A stretch of 64,000 bases of DNA, taken from assembly GCA_030159075.1 (NCBI GenBank), contig BROG01000112.1:310001-374000 (forward strand). The letters run 5' to 3'. The notes under the pieces are model-generated. The model saw nothing but the letters and a program-made list of their open reading frames with translations, ran no database searches and was not told the DNA's origin. Shown in pieces: positions 37,507 to 46,345 of the stretch. Made by a program: the position numbers and the translations under genes. This DNA comes from Atrina japonica. Lineage: Eukaryota > Mollusca > Bivalvia > Pterioida > Pinnidae. Position 1 is the stretch's first letter; each line of letters begins with the position of its first letter.

Positions 37507-40500
37507 TGTGTCTGTGTGCAGTTCAAATGGTTTTGATCAATATTCATTTCGGACAAGATTTTTTCTTTTTTTTTCACCAATGGAATGCAGATAACTGCGA
37601 GTGTGTGTGTGTGTGTGTGTGTGGATTTGTTGTTTTGCTGGTTTTTTTTTTTTGGTTTTTGTTTTTTTTTTTCATGTGTGTATTACACGACACAAGACAT
37701 TTTTATTTAACTTACCCTGGTACGATAAATTATGGCCAATACGCCAGCACCAACCTCACCTGCTATGATTAGGATCAGGAAAAACACATACTGAAATGAA
37801 AATTTAAATGATCTTACAACTACAGTAAAACCTGCTTTAGCGACCACCTGTTTATAAAGCCCACCTGGTCACAAACACCGTTTTTTTGTTGTCCCCAATA
37901 GTAGTGTTTGTGTATTAATCAACCTTGATATAAAGAACACCTCCCTATAAAGACCAGTTTTCTTGTGTCCCTAAGGAGGTTGTTATATACAAGTTTCACT
38001 GTATATGACCAGTGAATTACACTACCATAAAAGGGTTTGATCAGGCATGAGAACAGGGAAGGTAGTTTTTGGAAACTCTGTGAAGCAGCACTAGGGTGGC
38101 ATGCCTCCCCCCCCCCCCCATTTGTGTTATCTAGAAGCTCAAATGTGCTATTTCCCAGGATCTGATGCATAGATCTAAGCCATTTTTCAAGCTGAAAATG
38201 ACTTATTCATTTGCATGAAAGAACAATAAAAACTTTCACACATGTAGACAGTAAAATTTATAAACTTTATACGAACATCATGTTATACACATGGCCATTC
38301 CCAATTTGTCAACTTTTCTCATCATTTCCCTTAAATAGAAACGATCTTGTCTCCAATAAGCCTGCACTGTTTCGGTACGATATTTTCAATGTCCTCTCCA
38401 TCAAACTCCATTTGAATATGTTTTTTTTACATCAATGTCAATTGTTTTGACAATCTCTCATCAGACTCATCAAAGTGATTTATTGCCGCGATGTTGTTGT
38501 TGTAGTTTCCTCCTTTAGGTTGATCAGAGCATCCCAATATATCGGGTGAAAGTCCAATTTGTGTCGGTAGAAATGTCATGTATTACATGAATAAACAGGT
38601 TGTCATTTTCCCGTTTTAATCTTTCTGGACATGATTGTGATTTGTTTACTTTGTAGGTCAGGAGTAGCATAAAATAAAAGCAGATCTTGCAAAGACAGCC
38701 CATAATATATTACATGTACAATTTATTTATAATTTCATTAAAAACTAATCATGCTAATTCAGTTTCATTTTTCGTTTGTTTGAACAGTGTTATATGCGAC
38801 ACTCAACAATTATCAGTTACACTGTGAACACAGAGAAACCTGTCTTGATTGACCACTCTTGTAAAAGACCACCTGTCTTTTGAGACCAAAGTTTGTATAC
38901 CATATGATTACTTGATCCTTTAGTTAAAACCTCTTTTGTAAGACCACTTTGTCTTGAGATACCACATTTCAGTGGCAGACAAGATGGATTTCGGGTAATT
39001 TCGGCACCGAGTAATTTCGGTACTTATAAGCAAGTATTTTTTGGCACTTCAAAAAACATGTTTTAAAATTTGATTTTTAGAATTTAAATTCATCATGAGA
39101 CATTAATTGATTTATCTTAATCAAGATTAGCTGTCGATATTACCGAAAATACCTGATAGCAAAAATATTTGTATAAGTGCCGAAATGACTCGATGCTGAA
39201 ATAATTAGAATTCACAAGGTAGTCTCTAAAAGCAGGTTACACTGTGCAGCAAACACAGTGGAACCTCGCTGTTGAGATCACCTAACTGACTGACTTAAAA
39301 GTGGTCTGATTAGTGAGGTGGTCTATTACATGTAAGTCAGGTTCTTTACTGATATGATATTAATGAAGAGACAGGAAATTCATGATCTTAATTTTGAGCT
39401 GGTCTCCTAATTAAGCAAAATGGTTTTTAGTCGAGGTTCCACCGTTTTAACACCCAGAATTATTGTCACCTACATGTATAATGTATTTTATTTTTCATAT
39501 TTTTTTCACCCCAAACTTAATAATCACCCTTGTTAATTTCGAAGTCTTATTTCATATTTTGTCGATTCTAATTTCATCTATGTTACACTTAATCTAGAGA
39601 CATTATCTGATACTTACAAATCCGAGCAGACACTTGCTCCGTCGAATTGCACCACAACATCCGCAGAATCCAACAAGGAAAACAAAGCCACCAAAGGCCA
39701 TCAATACATAAGTGGCATATTTAAAGTACTGATCCTCGGTATCCACTTCTATGACCGAAAAGTATGAGTTGATGTTCTTGTCTACGAAGAACCACACCCC
39801 AATGGCTAAAATTACACCTCCAGACAGCTGTAAGAAGTTTTGTAAAGCCAATATTAAATCATGTTACATACACTGTACAGCATCCAAAAATGGCATATCT
39901 GACAGTGAGTGCCTGGGACAGTAAAAATAATATAATTTGAAATTGGATTATTAAGTGTATGGTTGTATGAATAGTTTTGTGCCAGTGGAATATACAGTGT
40001 ATGGATTATTTAATGTTTATACACATGAGATTATTGAGTGTATGGAAGTTTACTAGCCAGTGGAGTATTGAGTGTATGTTTGTTTATGTGCAAATGGAGT
40101 AGCGAGTATATGAATGTTTATGTGCCAGTGAATTATTCAGTGTATGGATATTTATGTACCAATGGAGTATCGAGTGTTTGGATGACTAAGTATTGAGTGT
40201 ATGGATATTTATGTGCCAGTGGTTTATTCCAGTGCATGGAAGTTTATGTGCCTGTGGATTATCCAGTGTATGGATGTTTATGTGTCAGTGAATTATTCAG
40301 TGTATGGAATGTTTATGTGCCAGTGGAGTACTTAGTGTTTAGATGATTGGGTGATTAAGTATTGAGTGTATGAATGTTTATGTGCCTGTGGATTATCCAG
40401 TGTATGGCAGATTATGTGCCTGTGGATTATCCAGTGTATGAATGTTTATGTGCCTGTGGATTATCCAGTGTATGGCAGATTATGTGCCTGTGGATTATCC

Positions 40501-41115
40501 AGTGTATGAATGTTTATGTGCCTGTGGATTATCCAGTGTATGGCAGATTATGTGCCTGTGGATTATCCAGTGTATGAATGTTTATGTGCCTGTGGATTAT
40601 CCAGTGTATGGAATGTTTATGTGCCTGTGGATTATCCAGTGTATGGAAGATTATGTGCCTGTGGATTATCCAGTGTATTAATATTTATGTGCCTGTGGAT
40701 TATCCAGTGTATGGAATGTTTATGTGCCTGTGGATTATCCAATGTATGGAAGATTATGTGCCTGTGGATTATCCAGTGTATGAATGTTTATGTGCCTGTG
40801 GATTATCCAGTGTATGGAAGATTATGTGCCTGTGGATTATCCAGTGTATGGGTGTTTATGTGCCTGTGGATTATCCAGTGTATGGAAGATTATGTGCCTG
40901 TGGATTATCCAGTGTATGAATGTTTATGTGCCTGTGGATTATCCAGTGTATGGAATGTTTATGTGCCTGTGGATTATCCAGTTTATGAATGTTTATGTGT
41001 CAGTGGATTATTCAGTATATGGATGTATGAATGAATGTGTATGTGCATCTGTATCTGTATGTCTTTGTATATACAGTGTATGTTACTATATCTACACACA
41101 AAACAGTTGAAACAT

Positions 41116-41195
<80 letters not shown>

Positions 41196-41817
41196 ATATA
41201 TACATATATATAAATACGTACATACATACACATATATAAATACATATTTCAGTCTATGGATGTGTTCTTGTGTCTTTGTACATCTGTTAACAAATCACTG
41301 TAACTGTATTACTGATTGACACTAATACACTCACATTTTTTGTATGGATCTGTGATATACATGTATGTAGATGTATCTACAATATACATGCATGTACAAA
41401 TAAGAGTAGAACTTGAGTCCTGGCTTTTTAATTTTTTTTTCATGCTCATTTCTAAGCTGACCCCATTGTCTACCAATCAAATACACCGTCACTGTATATG
41501 TTACAGTTATAAGGCTAATTCTGATTGGTGGAGACTGAGTTTGGTTATGAGTTCAGCATGAAATTTTTTTATAACCTTCGGTCCTGGAGAAATATAAGAA
41601 TGTAGGTTTAGGATTATCAATTACAAATATTGAGGCAATATAGACTGTCAGAGTCATGTGTGGACGTGGGAGGGAGTCATAGAAATAGAGACTGTTAAAA
41701 TATTTTCAGTCTCCAACTAAATATGAATTGATTTAAGATATCTACAACACTTACCCAAAATATAATGTTAAAGAGAATAAGAAGTCCTCTAGCGCAAGTC
41801 TGACAACAGCCCGCCAT
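27254..41817 (-). CDS. Tetraspanin, complete eight-exon coding region (262 aa)
   Basis: Four-pass membrane scaffold protein that organises receptors and adhesion proteins in tetraspanin-enriched membrane domains. Coding segments, in transcript order: 41817-41755, 39827-39618, 37790-37716, 37089-36991, 34011-33943, 33760-33629, 28390-28307, 27310-27254. Every segment is a multiple of three, so all introns are phase 0, as is usual in this family. TM1 lies at about residues 11-35, TM2 59-81, TM3 90-114 and TM4 230-254. The large loop (about 115-229) carries CCG (152-154), PSCC (178-181), Cys204 and GC (217-218), six cysteines in all. N-glycosylation sequons are NVS (163) and NST (200). Juxtamembrane cysteines (4, 5, 8, 253, 255) suit palmitoylation. 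The short tail ends CRETDDEK and lacks the GYxxΦ lysosomal signal of CD63. The family call is firm. The subfamily (CD9/CD151-like or other) is not resolved, so no symbol is given. Confidence 0.95.
27742..27921 (-). mobile_element. SINE-A copy lacking the tRNA head
   Basis: Matches the body from TTGTTTAATGTCCCAACCAA to TCATCCAAAGGACAGG. A small internal deletion removes the GGCACTTAC segment. Lies 432 bp beyond the last coding exon's acceptor, inside intron 7. Confidence 0.8.
28116..28358 (-). repeat. Tandem triplication of tetraspanin exon 7 3' end
   Basis: Three head-to-tail units at 28274-28358, 28189-28273 and 28116-28188. The first two are 85 bp; the last lacks 12 bp, an in-frame loss of four codons. 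Each unit holds the last 52 bp of exon 7 (40 in the short one), the GTCAGTAG donor and 33 bp of intron. Only the first unit is joined to the real acceptor at 28391. Reading past the first donor adds about ten residues and then a TAA stop inside the unit. The units are nearly identical, so the event is recent or homogenised. Confidence 0.85.
28307..28390 (-). CDS. Tetraspanin exon 7 (GC motif and first part of TM4)
   Basis: 84 bp, residues 217-244, from [13 protein letters not shown] to GIGIGALE. Acceptor is a T-run ending TTTACAG. Donor at 28306 is GTCAGTAG, weaker than the others because position +3 is C. The 3' 52 bp of this exon and the donor are repeated twice more immediately downstream in the transcript direction (see the triplication entry). 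Confidence 0.92.
28999..29780. repeat. About 130-bp satellite, five to six copies, in tetraspanin intron 6
   Basis: Units share AATCAATAATATATATGG, GGGTGGGGC and CACCACTGAATGTGTTTTC. Spacing of the ATATATATGG motif is about 129, 192, 147 and 132 bp. Continues past the SINE insertion to about 30095. Confidence 0.85.
29790..30041 (-). mobile_element. SINE-A inserted in the 130-bp satellite
   Basis: Flanked by CCAATAAA (29782-29789 and 30042-30049). Head at right includes GAGCCGACCTAGCTCAGTCG, a good box A; box B is damaged by a small deletion. Satellite sequence resumes directly after it. Confidence 0.85.
30505..31800. repeat. Dispersed 1.3-kb intronic repeat, longest copy
   Basis: Its 5' part (GCAACTCCAACGGACATGGC...GTCAGGTATTTAAAATA) matches 43080-43330. 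Its 3' part (AAAGTACTGAAATGGGTTCT ... TTTCATGTGCCATTTGC ... TTTACACCAAAATATTTG) matches 35250-36670. Holds (TA)n at 30893-30926 and 31348-31389. No coding capacity seen. Confidence 0.7.
33046..33108. mobile_element. TTAA MITE fragment in intron 6
   Basis: AATGGACTGGTCTTAGTCAT and AAGAGTCCATTGTTTTCCAG match the inverted body; one end degenerate. Confidence 0.55.
33466..33618 (-). mobile_element. SINE-B fragment abutting the exon 6 donor
   Basis: Body of SINE-B without its tRNA head, from AACTCAAACAATTTTTCAGT to AAAGTTCCAGCAGG. The head-side boundary is about 10 nt from the GT at 33628. Confidence 0.7.
33629..33760 (-). CDS. Tetraspanin exon 6 (PSCC, variable part of large loop)
   Basis: 132 bp, residues 173-216. 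It contains [11 protein letters not shown] (PSCC motif), sequon NST and Cys204, and ends FLNNR. Donor GTAAGAAT. About ten bases into the following intron a truncated SINE-B copy begins (33466-33618). Confidence 0.92.
33943..34011 (-). CDS. Tetraspanin exon 5 (CCG motif)
   Basis: 69 bp, residues 150-172. Begins [14 protein letters not shown], giving the invariant CCG of the large loop, and contains sequon NVS. Acceptor AATTATAG is pyrimidine-poor; donor GTAAGT is strong. Confidence 0.93.
34413..34655. repeat. 18-bp minisatellite of TTCATGAA palindromes (intron 4/5 region)
   Basis: About thirteen units of CTTCATGAAGTGCTGTTT. Each contains the self-complementary CTTCATGAAG. Sits 0.4 kb upstream, in transcript sense, of exon 5. 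Both overlapping open frames are products of the repeat. Confidence 0.92.
35240..36690. repeat. Second copy of the 3' part of the intronic repeat
   Basis: Starts CAAAGTATTGAAATGGGTTG, and includes TTTCATGTGCCATTTGC and TTTACACAAAAATATTTG, collinear with 30820-31735. A central unrelated stretch (about 35350-36170) separates the two matching parts. Confidence 0.65.
36991..37089 (-). CDS. Tetraspanin exon 4 (start of large extracellular loop)
   Basis: 99 bp, residues 117-149, from [10 protein letters not shown] to SWDFVQVE. It forms the helical stalk of the large loop immediately before the CCG motif. Acceptor CTTTTCAG, donor GTAAGTA. Confidence 0.92.
37459..37510. repeat. (TG)n microsatellite in intron 3
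   Basis: About 22 TG units, with a shorter TG run at 37600-37622, both between exons 3 and 4. Confidence 0.95.
37716..37790 (-). CDS. Tetraspanin exon 3 (TM3)
   Basis: 75 bp, residues 92-116. It starts [16 protein letters not shown] and ends YRTR. Flanked by CAG acceptor and GTAAG donor. The acidic residue in AGEV is the usual TM3 glutamate. A TA-flanked MITE ends 32 bp upstream of this acceptor. Confidence 0.93.
37823..38001. mobile_element. TA-flanked MITE, 179-bp full copy
   Basis: TA at 37821-37822 and 38002-38003; ends CAGTAAAACCTG and CAAGTTTCACTG. Interior shares ATAAAGACCAGTTTTCTTGT and GACCACCTG with copies at 52.2, 58.6 and 60.0 kb. Inserted 32 bp from the exon 3 acceptor. Confidence 0.85.
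38770..38822 (-). mobile_element. SINE-B tail fragment in intron 2
   Basis: TTATATGCGACACTCAACAA followed by TTATCAGTTACA, as in the SINE-B 3' part. Confidence 0.5.
39256..39444. mobile_element. CAGTGGAACC MITE in intron 2
   Basis: Ends CAGTGGAACCTCG and CGAGGTTCCACCG. Interior AAAAGTGGTCTGATTAGTGA and AGGTGGTCT. Second copy at 56855-57035. Confidence 0.8.
39618..39827 (-). CDS. Tetraspanin exon 2 (end of TM1, small loop, TM2)
   Basis: 210 bp, residues 22-91. Acceptor TTCTTACAG before [10 protein letters not shown], donor GTAAGTA after CLLGF. It encodes the rest of TM1, the small extracellular loop (about residues 36-58) and TM2 with the intracellular signature [16 protein letters not shown]. 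This is the most diagnostic single exon of the gene. Confidence 0.95.
40200..41010. repeat. 34-bp minisatellite in tetraspanin intron 1
   Basis: About 20 clean units of TATGAATGTTTATGTGCCTG plus TGGATTATCCAGTG, with alternating GAATGTTTA and GCAGATTA/GAAGATTA versions giving 68-bp dimers. Degenerate units extend back to about 39930. The longest open frame of the window (174 codons, plus strand) is only this repeat. Confidence 0.95.
41117..41215. repeat. (TA)n microsatellite in intron 1
   Basis: About 70 bp of pure TA, then TACATGTATATA variants. Confidence 0.95.
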
Positions 41818-41857
41818 CTTGTTTATAGGCTAGTGTACTACTGGTTACTCTGTATCA
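41755..41857 (-). CDS. Tetraspanin coding exon 1 (with 40 nt of 5' UTR)
   Basis: The start codon is 41817-41815 in a good context (AAG ATG GCG). Residues 1-21 begin [11 protein letters not shown] and end in FNIIFW, the first half of TM1, followed by donor GTAAGT at 41754. The exon also has an upstream acceptor: a T-rich tract ending TTTTTACAG, with the exon beginning at 41857. At least one further non-coding exon therefore lies upstream. The in-frame join FNIIFW|LSGG is the standard tetraspanin TM1 sequence, which supports the start choice. Confidence 0.93.
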
Positions 41858-41989
41858 CTGTAAAAATAATACAAGAATTTTAGATTATTTGTTACAAAGG
41901 CAGAACAAAGAAGCAAAAATAGATTTATTACCTTTTACAATAAAATGGTAATAGTCACTAAATTAGAACATTGTAGTATAGTAATTAGT

Positions 41990-42950
41990 TCTGCTATTGG
42001 CTAACATTCTGTTAGTACATATACATGTACTACTGACTAGCACTATACCCGGTATTTATTCAAATTCTGCTATTGGCTGGCACTTGAATGACTCTCTATG
42101 ATTCTATATTGTGTAGGCAAGCATTCTATCATTTCTGTTCTTGGCTAGCACTGTAATAAATCTGCTATTGGCTAGCGATCTATTATATCTAGTAATGATA
42201 TTGGCTAGCACTCAATAAGTTCTGCTTTGGCTAGCACTCTAATAGTTCTGTTATTGGCTAATGCTCTATTAGTACTGCTATTAGCTAGCAACCAATACCG
42301 CTATATCATTTCTACTATTGGCTAGCACTCTATTAGTTCTGCTACTGGCTAAAATTCTATCAGTTCTATTGTTGGCTAGTATTCTATTTGTTTCTGCTCT
42401 ATTTGTTCTGCTCTTGAAAAAACATTCTATACATGTATGTACATGCATTAGTTCTGCTGTTGGCTAGCACTCTATTAGTTTTGCTATTGGCTAGCAGTCT
42501 ATTCATTCTGCTATTGGCTAGCATTCTATTAGTTCTGCACTGGTCTAGCAATCTAATCGTTCTATTGGTAGCATTCTATCAGTTCTGCTATCAGTAACTG
42601 TATACAGGGAAATTTTCGTCCGTTTTATTTTCACCCCTTTCGCCATCATCATCAGTGGACGAATTCAAAATGGTAAATTCATCTATTTCTTTAATAATAA
42701 AAGTCTGGGCGAATTTAAAATGGGGCAAAACTTGCAAGTGCATTAGGGCAAAAAAAAAAACATGGGGTGAAAATAACCCTGCATACAGTAGTGCTCCATT
42801 GGTTGTGTCATTCTGCTAATGACTAGCACTCTATATCATTTTTGTAGTTCTGCTTGGGCTAGCAATATAGTGTAAATAGTTATGTTGTTGGCTAGCACTT
42901 TAATAGTTCTGCTTTGGCTAGTAATCTATTACATTGTAGATCTGCTTGGT
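41990..42950. repeat. 27-bp degenerate minisatellite upstream of the tetraspanin exon 1
   Basis: Unit GTTCTGCTATTGGCTAGCAC plus TCTATTA, many variants, interrupted at about 42600-42780 by unrelated sequence. GCTAGC is a recurring palindrome. Confidence 0.85.
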
Positions 42951-43074
42951 TTAAAGTCTAATGAAAAGAATTGTGATTTTCATTCCTAATGCTGTTCCCC
43001 ATTCATTGAAAATGTCCACGTGCCGGGTATATCGGGTGATCTCAACCCATTTTTAACTCGTCCCTTAGCATTCT

Positions 43075-43335
43075 CGGCTTTATCATTCTTGACACATATG
43101 ATCATGAACTGCCCAACTCCACCAGACATGGCGGCACGATTGTAAAACATGAGATATGCATACTTTTCACAGTTATATTGTTTTGATTTTGTCAATGTCA
43201 GCATTCAAGGTAACATTAAAAATCGGAATTTTTTTTTTAGTGACCCGATATATTTATTCATAGATTCATCTGATTTTCTTCAGGTATTTAAAATATCGTT
43301 GAAAAGCATATATTTTACATAATACATAAAATTCA
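43075..43335. repeat. Third partial copy of the intronic repeat
   Basis: AACTGCCCAACTCCACCAGA, ACAGTTATATTGTTTT and CAGGTATTTAAAATATCG match 30510-30790. Confidence 0.65.
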
Positions 43336-43989
43336 TGTCCTGTACTTTTAAAAATAAATAAAACATATAAAAATCGTCCGACTTTAACATAGTCTGAGCG
43401 CTTAAAGGACCGAGATCCCCTGACCGAATTACGAAGTACATTTGATATGACGAAAGAGTTTATCTGATAGGTCATTGCATACGGAAATACAGCTGAATTT
43501 TTTTAAAGTACAGGAAAACTTAAATTCTAATAAAACAAATAACTTCGAAAAGAAGATCGTTTTATGTATTTCATAAAGTATTTGAACACACATTCTATCA
43601 TATTCTCGACTATATGTCGGGGAACAAAAATAGTGATAGCTTATATCGCTTTAATATGCAAATGAGTTTTGGTCAAGTTTCCCTTACAGTATATTGGCAA
43701 GATCTGTCTGTGAAGTTGGACAAAGAAGTTGAGTCATTCCTCATTCATGTGATCTTAACTGATGAGAAACTTGCGGCAGTCTTTGAAGTTGGGAAAATGT
43801 TTTACATGTACACGTATTGACCTACAGATTTAAGGCTACTAATAGGAAGTATAGCATAAGAGTAAAATACTGCCCTGTCGCATATAGAAATTGAATATTG
43901 ATGAAACAATGTTTATAAGCACAAGATTTTATGATCATATCGCTGATCTATATAGTTTGTTGCATAATAAATAAGCCATAAGTACTCAC

Positions 43990-44060
43990 CTTAGGCCAAA
44001 TGCCTGACCCAATTTTTAGTTACTTTTTTTTGTAAAACCTAATTTTACTGAATAAAAAAG
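43990..44060 (-). other. Alternative candidate leader-exon donor
   Basis: Minus strand CCTAAG followed by GTGAGT at 43989, a perfect donor consensus 2.1 kb upstream of the tetraspanin exon 1 acceptor. No other support; the exon start is unknown. Confidence 0.15.
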
Positions 44061-44272
44061 TATTCAGTATACTGAGTGTATTATACTCATTAAAATTACG
44101 ACTGCCATCAACTCATATCAGTACTTTCAGTACTTTGATTAAGACATTGTCAGACTGTCAAATGCCTATTGTTTTTAGTATTTTAAACTACATGTAAAAG
44201 CTTCCATTGAAAGACCAACAATCAAACATCAGCATCACATGGCAAAAACAGACGTGTTTACTATTATTTTAA

Positions 44273-44940
44273 CTCATCAACCCCTGAAAAACAATGGACT
44301 CTTCTATAAGTCAATTACTTAGGCAAGTCCAAATGTGTCTTTAAGGGCGGCTGCACGATTTACCCCAAAAACCATAAACTACCCAAAAAGACCCCCAAAA
44401 AACACCCCAAAACAATTAAATTGAAATAAATTTGCATCAATAATCATTATAAATGCATTTTCTTCTGTATAAATATTTCATAGACAGCTAGAAATTAAAA
44501 TAAAATCAACATTTATCACTTCTCATCGAACTGGACACTGTCATTTAGTAAAATGAAGAGCCAAATCGGTCTTCTTCAATTATTTGCCTTCACAATTCCT
44601 GAAATATTTTTCATATTTTATGTCAAATTTATATTATACAAATTCTACGTAATGTGGAAAATGATGATTACATATGTATTAAACGTCTTTGCCGTCCCAT
44701 ATAAGTAACATTCTGGTACATTTTAAAATGTAATGCTGACTATATTATGGTTTCAGAAATACATCGTGAAATTGGATAAAACAGCATTATCAAAGTCAAA
44801 AACATCTACAGTCATAAAAAATATTCATCATATTACAATAAGATTGCTAAAATTGCTACGTTTTAAATGTTTTTGTGTGTTTTTTGGGTCATTTTGGGTG
44901 TTTTGGGGTAAATCGTGCTGTCCCTTTAAGGGTGAATGAG
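44273..44940. mobile_element. TTAA MITE interrupted by another element
   Basis: Left half CTCATCAACCCCTGAAAAAC ... GTGTCTTTAAGGG and right half TGAATGAG are separated by the 576-bp insertion at 44348-44923. Left TTAA is intact (44269-44272). Confidence 0.8.
44348..44923. mobile_element. Inverted-repeat element inserted in the TTAA MITE
   Basis: Ends pair as GCACGATTTACCCCAAAA with TTTTGGGGTAAATCGTGC, and continue imperfectly for about 45 nt (CCCAAAAAACAC / GTGTTTTTTGGG). CTTTAAGGG is duplicated at 44339-44347 and 44924-44932, a 9-bp target duplication. No transposase frame. Confidence 0.8.
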
Positions 44941-45107
44941 TTTGACATAGAGAAATCAAAGATTACAATGCTAACCTAAAACACATATTTTACATCTGCC
45001 TCCCCTCAAGTAATTTGACCTCAACCAATTTTCTTACCATAGTATTGAAAATAGACCAAGTCCAGGATCTGAGGCTAAAAATGTCAGATAAGATGCATAC
45101 ATTGTGC

Positions 45108-45580
45108 CAATTTAATTAAAAAACATTCTCTGATTGCTCCCGTTTTCTAACATGTCGCGTATATGAACTAACGCAATTCGCAATGGGGTCACTTGCAGAT
45201 GACCTCGTAGGTGTGTCATTTTTGACCGACGAAAAAGCGACTTAAAGAAACTTGTAAGCGATCAAATAGCAGAGAGATGTAAACATCTTTAACATTATAA
45301 ACAACACTTACAAGCACATAAATACGGTAGTAGAGAATTCTATTCCTAATCCTCGATGGGTTCGAATCACAAAACATATTCTGATGGGATCTTGAGGACT
45401 GATGGTTTCCTTGTTTATAAAATAATAGCATCTCTGTGCCATTAATTTTTGTACGTCACATTTTTATTGGTTGAACATGACACATCTATGAGAGGTCACC
45501 CGCACGTGACTCCATAGTGGATTGCGTTAGATCCACTAGGCGAAAACGGGAGCAGTGAGAGATCAGTTTTTAATTAGATT
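45108..45580. mobile_element. Inverted-repeat element with TAATTAAAAA ends
   Basis: Left TAATTAAAAAACATTCTCTG then TGCTCCCGTTTTC; right GAAAACGGGAGCAGTGAGAG then TTTTTAATTA. Subterminal GGTCACTTGCAGATGACCTC pairs loosely with GAGGTCACCCGCACGTGAC. The internal open frame is unconvincing. Confidence 0.65.
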
Positions 45581-45837
45581 GACATTGTGCATGTACATGT
45601 ATGCCATGCAAATAGTTGATGTGTATGGCAGGGGTTCAGAATTCCCCAAGTCCCAAGTCCGGGACTTGGTTAATTTGGTCTTGGACATGGCATTTAGAAA
45701 TACCTGAAGTCTGCAGGACTTGCCTCATCTGCATTCATTTATAATTTTACTGTATTACTTGTTAACAAAATTCAACAGGGACTTTAAAATTTCTCACTTG
45801 GACTTGCCAGAAATTTACTCTACAAGTCCTGGACTTT

Positions 45838-46095
45838 TTAAAATCTCGTAATAACGACTTTTTGAAATCTCGTAATAATGACTTTTTGAAATCTCGTAAT
45901 AACGACTTTTTAAAATCTCATAATAACGACTTTTTGAAATCTCGTAATAACGACTTTTTGAAATCTCGTAATAATGACTTTTTATCTCATTATAACGACT
46001 TTTTATCTCATAATAACAACTTTTTTAAATCTCTTAATAACGACTTTTTTGAAATTTTGTTATGATGACTTTTTATCTCGTAATAACAACTTTTT
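45838..46095. repeat. 24-bp minisatellite
   Basis: About ten units of AAATCTCGTAATAACGACTT plus TTTG, reading KSRNNDFL in one frame; the unit shortens toward the right. Not a gene. Confidence 0.92.
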
Positions 46096-46139
46096 TTTTT
46101 TTTTTTAAAATCTTAGTTGACCTCAATAGGCTTTCATAC

Positions 46140-46345
46140 AATCCTGCAGGGCCTCCCTGTCCATTTGGGTAGAATATTGCACTACAAGCCATCAAGTCTC
46201 TAACCTCTAATCAGCACTGGTTTGAAACCCACTGGAATGTACATGTAAGCTGATTTTGTGAGAAAGTTTCCTATTTTACTTGCAAATGGCTGCCAGGTGG
46301 CCTTTTCCCAGGTACATTGGATTAACCAGGTTCTCTAGATTTCCC
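46140..46345 (+). mobile_element. SINE-B, plus-orientation copy
   Basis: tRNA-like head 46150-46225 with box B GGTTTGAAACCC, then TTTTGTGAGAAAGTTTCC and CCCAGGTACATTGGATT as in the body of the 7311-7562 copy. Confidence 0.72.

Noticed and set aside
40374..41110. Long overlapping plus-strand open frames (up to 174 codons)
   Set aside because: All are translations of the 34-bp minisatellite inside a tetraspanin intron; no splice sites or domain.
42986..43204. Minus-strand open frame with MSGGVGQFMIICVKND
   Set aside because: Overlaps the dispersed intronic repeat also found at 30.5 kb, where the frame is not kept.
45862..46065. KSRNNDFL-repeat open frame
   Set aside because: 24-bp tandem repeat, not a repeat protein gene.
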